In this document: one piece after another, positions 58,589-64,000 of the stretch
How positions within the stretch are numbered: position 1 is the stretch's first letter
How the letters are laid out: each line of letters begins with the position of its first letter
Source of the DNA: Gnetum montanum
Lineage: Eukaryota; Streptophyta; Gnetopsida; Gnetales; Gnetaceae
Assembly (NCBI GenBank): GCA_015680685.1
Contig: MNCI01026654.1
Location: 125,110 to 189,109 of the forward strand
Direction of reading: 5' to 3'
DNA length: 64,000 bases
Notes under the pieces: model-generated
The model's database searches: none
What the model was told of the DNA's origin: nothing
Seen by the model: only the letters and a program-made list of their open reading frames with translations
Translations under genes and position numbers: made by a program

Positions 58589-58689
58589 GTACTCATACTT
58601 TGATCCTACATGTCAACCAAAAGCATATTAAGTTGCACCTAGGTAAAAGTAAATAAATAATGCTAAAATTCTATAAAACACATGCAAAT

Positions 58690-60870
58690 CTAATGAAATC
58701 AAGGCCATCCAAGGTTATCAATGAGGTAAGGACAATTTGGCAAATTGCAATAGAGGCAAACAAAGGTTTAATAAAGGCTATAAAGTTCCAAGCTTCTCTA
58801 GCATAGATCTTTGGCTTCTGGGAGTGTCATCTTGTAACCAAATGTGGAAAATTAGCTTTCCCCCTTTGTTTCCATGTTGGGGGAGTCAATCAAGCTGGAA
58901 GAAGAAGAATTCTAGATCTAGACCAATCCAAATCACAATCAATTGTGCATGTTACCTTTTGGAGTTGCTAAGGCCAAGGGTTATGGATCCACGTAAAAAT
59001 TTAGTAGTTTTAAGAATCCTTAAGTGGTTTTCTAGCTTTCCCCATTTTTTAAAACTAATAATAGAGAGCTCAACATGGAAAACTATGGGGAACCACTTTT
59101 AGCAACCTTGGATTAGTCTTATAAAGTTTAAGGGCTCTAATGACTGCTGCTAGGGTTCTAGAGTGCATGAAAGGTCATTTAATGTCATTTTGAGGTGTTT
59201 ATAGGTCCCAAAAAAGTTCCATCCTGGGAAACATGAAGGCAGGGATTCCCAATGTGGAAGAACCATGCATCCCATATCTAGGCTAGTTTTGACCTTAATC
59301 AATGGTGCATGTCTGCTTCTAGGGTTGTTGGGATCTATGACTATGGTTTCATGTTAAATTTTGGCAATTTTGAGAATTTTTTAGAATATTTTAGGTTTCT
59401 CCCTTTTTTCCACACTGAAACTAGGATGCTCAACATGTAAACTAGGGGAAATCATTTTTTGGCCACTTAACATCAGTTTTTTAAAGTTTAAAGGCTTCAA
59501 AGGATGTCAACAGGGTTGTAGAGCACATGCAAGTCTAGTGAATGTTGCTCTAAGGTATTTAAGAAATCCAAATAAGTCTCCCCCTTAATTTCCATGCTAG
59601 GTATCATGAAGGGGAGGATTTCCAATGTCAAAACATCATAAAACTTAGATCTAACTTAGTTTTAACTTTAATTAACCATGCATGTGTGCTTCTAGGGATG
59701 TCAGTTTCAAAGACTAGGGTTTGGAGTCAAAATTGGTCAGTTTGTAGGTCTTCCAAGTTGTCTTTAAGCTTACCCCTCTTTTTCTACTTGGGGATAGTAT
59801 GCCTAGCATGAAAACCTAGGGGGAAACATCTTTTTTCCTTTTTGCATCATTTTTAGTCATGCATGTAGGTCCCTAAGGTTGCTATTGATGATTACCAATG
59901 CTTGGTATCAAAATTTCATTGTTTTGAAAGTTGATGAAAGGTTTTTGATGTCCCCCCACTCCCTTTATTTCCACACTAAGTCTTTCATGCTTGATGTGGA
60001 AAACTGGGGGAAAATATTTTTGGCCATTTGTGATTACTTTTGATCATGCATGGAGGATTCTAAGGTTGCTGGCATTGATTACTAATACCTGATGTTAAAT
60101 TTTGGTTGTCTCAAGGGTTATTAAGTAGTTTTTGAGCTTCCCTCCTTTTTCCACACTAAGGCTTCCATCCTCAACATGGAAAATTTGGGGAAAGGGCTTT
60201 TTAGCTTTTCATGATCAATCTAGGTATGCATGAGTGTCTACAAGATTGCTGGTGTTGGTCATCAATGTCTAAGGTTAAAATTCAATCATTTTGAAGGTTG
60301 TGAGGGGGTTGTCAAGCTACCCCCATTCCATTCACACTAAGGGTGGAAAGCTTAGCATGGAAGAGGTCTCCTCCAACCAAGAAAGTTAGATCTAGTCTAG
60401 ATCGATAGTCAATTGACCATGCATGTCAACTTATGGGATTGTTGGTAATCACAATTAATGTTGGGTGTCAAGATCCATTATTTTGGATACTTATAAGTGC
60501 CTCATGTAGTCTCTCCCCTTTCTTTCACACTAGGCATGGTGTCCCGAGTGTGGATGAGAAGGGAATGATAGTTTTATGCCATATTTGACTATTTTTTGGG
60601 CTTTTGGAAGCTCCAAAAAATTTTGGCAGGGTCTAGGGATCATCAAGCTTTAAGAAATGGCTACTTGGTATTTAATTAAGGTCATTTTTGGCTTTCCCCC
60701 ATTCATCCATGCTAAGGGTGAGATGCTTAGGGTGGATGAAGTCTCCCCCAACGTGGAGACACCAAATACTAAAGTTTCAACTAGTTTCAACCAATTTCAA
60801 CTAGGGTTGGTGATATTTTGGGGCTTTTGGAGATGCTTGGAGGGTTTCTCAATAATGTGAGGTCAACTTT
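58690..60870. repeat. Degenerate tandem array in the RT-side spacer of element D
   Basis: Units of roughly 190 or 360-380 bp repeat, each with CTTCTAGGGNTGTTGG-like, TTTTGAGAATTNTTNAG-like and TTTCCACACTAAG...CATGGAAAA-like blocks. Visible starts are near 58955, 59310, 59695, 59870, 60060 and 60240. It occupies the place of junction ii in A-C but is a different sequence. Confidence 0.65.
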
Positions 60871-61447
60871 GAGGTCAAAATTTGATAAAGGTAAGTTTTG
60901 GTTACTCAAAATAGCAAAATAGTTATATTTTAATGACTTTTACAAAATAGGAGGCATGTTTCCATGCTGGACATGGTATTCCTAACATGAATGTATGGGA
61001 GTTAAGATTTCCAGAAGGATTTAAGTATCAAATTAGAAAAATTATCAGCATTGATGCAATTCTTGGTCAAGAGAGAAGACATATGGTGGGGTCCACAATT
61101 AAAAAATTTAAAATTTTAAAAAGTGAAGTTATTTCCCACCCAAAACCAACACGAACTAGAATTTCCCCTCCTTGCACTTCAGTGCACTTGGAGTTATGGT
61201 GCAATGAATTAGTAGTTGAGGTTTCAAAGTGTGTGTTTAGGTTTTAGATGAGCTTTATATGTCAAATTTTGTAAGTGTTGATCATAACTATCATTCTACA
61301 ACAAAAATGTATTGAAGGAGAGCTCTAGGAGATTTTTTTGCAGTAGAAGCAATCTAAATTCAATGTCAAAGCCCTCCATTCTTTAAATACTTAGCGTAGA
61401 ATGTTCATCCTTCTTCCTTTCCAGCTACATTTAGTGTTGAACCTACC

Positions 61448-61575
61448 ATGGTCCCAAAGCAATGTGGATAAAAGAGAAAGAAATATATGATCCAAAAGAT
61501 GGATGAACATGCCCGACGGCTAGAAGAAGTACCTAGGCCCATCTCTTTTTAGGCTTCTTTTGTTGTTGCTCCAAG
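61448..61575 (+). pseudogene. Antisense gene exon 1, element D
   Basis: MVPKQCG, stop, KRKKYMIQKMDEHARRLEEV: basic start then acidic end, matching MAPKIKGKHAK...ESLEEI in A. Ends CCAAG/GTAGGC, a clean donor. On the plus strand, so opposite to the pol genes of D. Confidence 0.65.
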
Positions 61576-63433
61576 GTAGGCAATTCTACCTATTTTTTCC
61601 TTTGTTTCTTATGGTTTTTTTAGTTTTTCGCTTCATATGTGTTAAGGACATTTTTTACAAATCTAATCTAGAGAAGGAATTAACATGGAATTTTGATAAA
61701 ATCCCACCTCCTATTTTGGCTACTTCCATGTAGATCTATAGTCATTTCATTACTTTAGCTTTTGTAGATTTGATTTTGAAAATAGGGCTTGTTGGTTCAT
61801 GCTTTTTTCCACAAATTTTGGGGTGTGGCCAATTTTTTCAAATCTAGGCCTTAGGATTTTTTAAAATTAAATTTTAAAAAAATCTTACCCCATTATTTTG
61901 GTGTAAATTTTAATGGTTTTGGCTACTTCAACTATTTTCATGGCTATATGAAATTTAGGTTTTGAGGTTTTTGAAGTTTCGGCATGAAAAAGTAAGTGAT
62001 TTTGTGTATTTTTTCTCTTGGGATAAAGACTTTACATTTGTAAAATTGAATGTCATGGGTTTGTAGTGCTTTTTATATGCTTTATAATGGATATTTTCTC
62101 ATTTAATTTGGATTTGTAATGATGAAGTTATGGCTATTTACCTAACATTGCACAGCTAGGTTATTTGTGCTGCTTTTGTAATTTCATGTAAATTTGCAAA
62201 TTTTTTGTAAAGAAAAAAAATAGTTTTGCCTATTTTCTAGTTATGGTTAAGTAGGAATTAGCTTCAAATTTACAACAGAGGTGGAATCACTCTAATTGGA
62301 GTTAAAGCAAATTTTCCATGAATTTTTTACTAAGCATGTGTAATAAAGATGGTTGTGTTGTTATCAGATGATTGTCCAAATTAATGAGTTTTTCCAGCAT
62401 AAAGGGAAAAAATTATAAATTTTTTCTAATCATGGGTGAATAGGTTCAATTTAAGCTTTCAAATAGTGGTGAAACCACTCTATTTGAAGCTCAAATGAAT
62501 TTTTGATGAACATTTTACCAACCCTACATGAAAAGGGGTAAATGTTGATGGCTACAGTTTTGGCTAAATTTTTTCATGTTCTATGGATATATGGCTATGT
62601 GTTTTCAATTTTAATGGTCATGACTATAAGTTTCATAATTTTAGGATTTGTTTTGTGGTGGAATCACTAAAATTATAGCACAAATGAGTTTTTGATGATT
62701 TTTTTTACTATGGCTATGTGAACAAGGAAAAATTATGGCCATAACACACTGTCCATTTGGAAATGGAGGTGGTTGACATGTATAACTTATGTTTTTATTT
62801 TTTGAACATGTAAAAATAATACTTAATTTCTTTTAAGAATAGTAAAAGCTTTTTCTATTCTTAGCAAGCTTTTACTATGGGTACATGATTTTTTCCTAAG
62901 TTTATGATGCTTTTTCTAAATTTGTGCCTAGTTTAGTTGTTTTTCCAAATTTATGCATGTTTTGCATAATTTAGATGTTTCTTCTAAATGTATGCTTTAT
63001 TTTTATAAATTTATGAATAATGTAGATGCTATTTTATAAATTTATGCATACCTTGCATGTTTTTCTCAAATTCATGCATAATTTAGACTAAGACTTAGTT
63101 TTGGGCTATAAAAGTTTTGTTACAAAGGCTATAAATTCTTGTAACAATTATTTTATGGAATTTCTTAAGCTAATTTAGAAAAAACATCTTAAATATTTTT
63201 ACATAGGCTAATTTAACCTCTAGCTAGATGTTTTCTCTAAGTTTGCTCAGTGTTTTCATAATGTAAAGCTACACAAGGTTGTAATAGTTTTTTCTTGTGG
63301 AATTGCTTAGAATTATTTAGAAAAATACATTAGAACTTTTTATAAAGGCTAATTTCACCCCAACTAGATGTTTTGTCTAAATTTGCTAAGTAATTCTAAA
63401 AGGTCACAATGATGTTTGCTCTGCTTCATGTAG
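61576..63433 (+). other. Intron 1 of antisense gene, element D
   Basis: About 1.86 kb, A+T rich. Holds three copies of a ~180-bp unit (near 62250, 62430 and 62620; each with GTGGAATCACT-like and GANTTTTTNATGAAN-like words) and a ~140-bp duplication (63145-63275 and 63285-63400). Short ATTTATGCAT-type words repeat at 62930-63080. No gene. Confidence 0.55.
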
Positions 63434-63873
63434 GGTCTTTTTGAGGTTTGTCCTCATCATATTGGAGCGGGTTGGTATCTTGTGCTACATTGGTTATCCC
63501 AAGACCAACACCCCATCACATGACATGCCTTTTGGGAAACTCTAGCTGTGGTTCTTGCCTAGGACAAGGGACTTCCTTGCTTACCTCCTTAGGAACCTCA
63601 ATGTGATGCTATGGTTACACTTATTTGCAAATGTAGCTAGATTGTTGTGGAGACCCTGTTGCCTCAAGCATCTAGTCTGATTACTAGATTCATTATTGAC
63701 AAGTCACTTTTTAAGATTGTAGGGGGACTAGACATCATAAGCCCACATTACCTTATGGAGATTTGGATGATGCCAGGGTATAGTTGGTATAATGTTGACA
63801 ATACTTTGATGGTGGTGCATAAAGCTCACACATTATTCTAAAACCTTCCTAGCATTGTGTGTCATCTATCGAG
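63434..63873 (+). pseudogene. Antisense gene exon 2: HAD/FCP1-like domain, element D
   Basis: After acceptor CTTCATGTAG: FVLIILERVGILCYIG, NTPSHDMPFGKL, LWFLPRTRDFLAYLLRNLN and VMLWLHLFANVARLL, then, in a shifted frame, EIWMMPGYSWYNVDNTLMV and F.NLPSIVCHLSR before donor GTAAGC at 63874. Each block lines up with exon 2 of A and C. Stops and a frameshift are present. Exon 3 appears to begin near 63952 (YKVNDHDL). Confidence 0.7.
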
Positions 63874-64000
63874 GTAAGCACAGTTATTATAATAATTTTT
63901 TTCTTTTAGCTTGACTACCTTTCCTAACTTCATTTTATAACTACTTGCAAGTACAAGGTCAATGATCATGATTTGATCATCAATGATCAAATCTTGAAAG
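63874..64000 (+). pseudogene. Intron 2 and start of antisense exon 3, element D
   Basis: The donor GTAAGC sits at the same site as in A and C. The acceptor is ambiguous (TTGCAAG at 63945-63951 or TACAAG at 63957). VNDHDLI matches INEHGL of A. The gene runs off the window. Confidence 0.5.

Overview
The window is plant nuclear repeat DNA. I see no host gene, tRNA, rRNA or CRISPR array. It consists almost entirely of nested, decayed Ty3/gypsy LTR retrotransposons. Very long elements (about 15-18 kb each) packed this densely suggest a large seed-plant genome, perhaps a gymnosperm; that is inference with low confidence.

Layout. Element A (+ strand) fills 1-16471; its 5' LTR is cut by the window edge. 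Element C (+ strand) starts with a truncated 5' LTR at 16472 and ends at 52607. Element B (- strand, 18813-36449) sits inside the gag of C. C itself interrupts the protease region of an older chromovirus-like element, E (- strand, 52608 to about 53900). Element D (- strand, about 54200 to beyond 64000) closes the window. A appears to have inserted into the 5' LTR of C, because the C LTR resumes immediately after the A LTR and lacks its first ~150 bp. The inferred order of insertion is E, then C, then A and B.

A, B, C and D are one family. Where the ends are visible, LTRs begin TGAAACACC-like and end TACA/GTACA-like. A tRNA-primer-like site (TGGnnCTAGAAGGAGG) follows the 5' LTR of A, B and C. 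The sense genes run gag (atypical C-x-Y-H...GH...C finger), aspartic protease, a long gap, RT-RNase H, a second (archaeal-type) RNase H, and integrase. The second RNase H and the gag finger point to the Tat/Ogre branch of plant Ty3 elements. Every copy is broken by stops, frameshifts or catalytic substitutions.

The most interesting feature fills the gap between protease and RT. All four copies carry an antisense, multi-exon gene there. Exon 1 is a short basic start. Exon 2 encodes what looks like an FCP1/NIF-type HAD phosphatase domain with its catalytic residues gone. Later exons encode a ~300-residue conserved region resembling retrotransposon-associated plant proteins, a coiled-coil-rich part and an acidic tail. 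Exon boundaries agree between copies (for example an 86-bp and an 87-bp intron at the same place in A and C). The cassette is bracketed in most copies by 27-30 bp minisatellites with the core ATGGCCTTAAACTA, and the sense RT frame starts just after a conserved AG/GAGCAAACACATGG splice-acceptor-like site. This suggests that sense RNA splices over the antisense gene.
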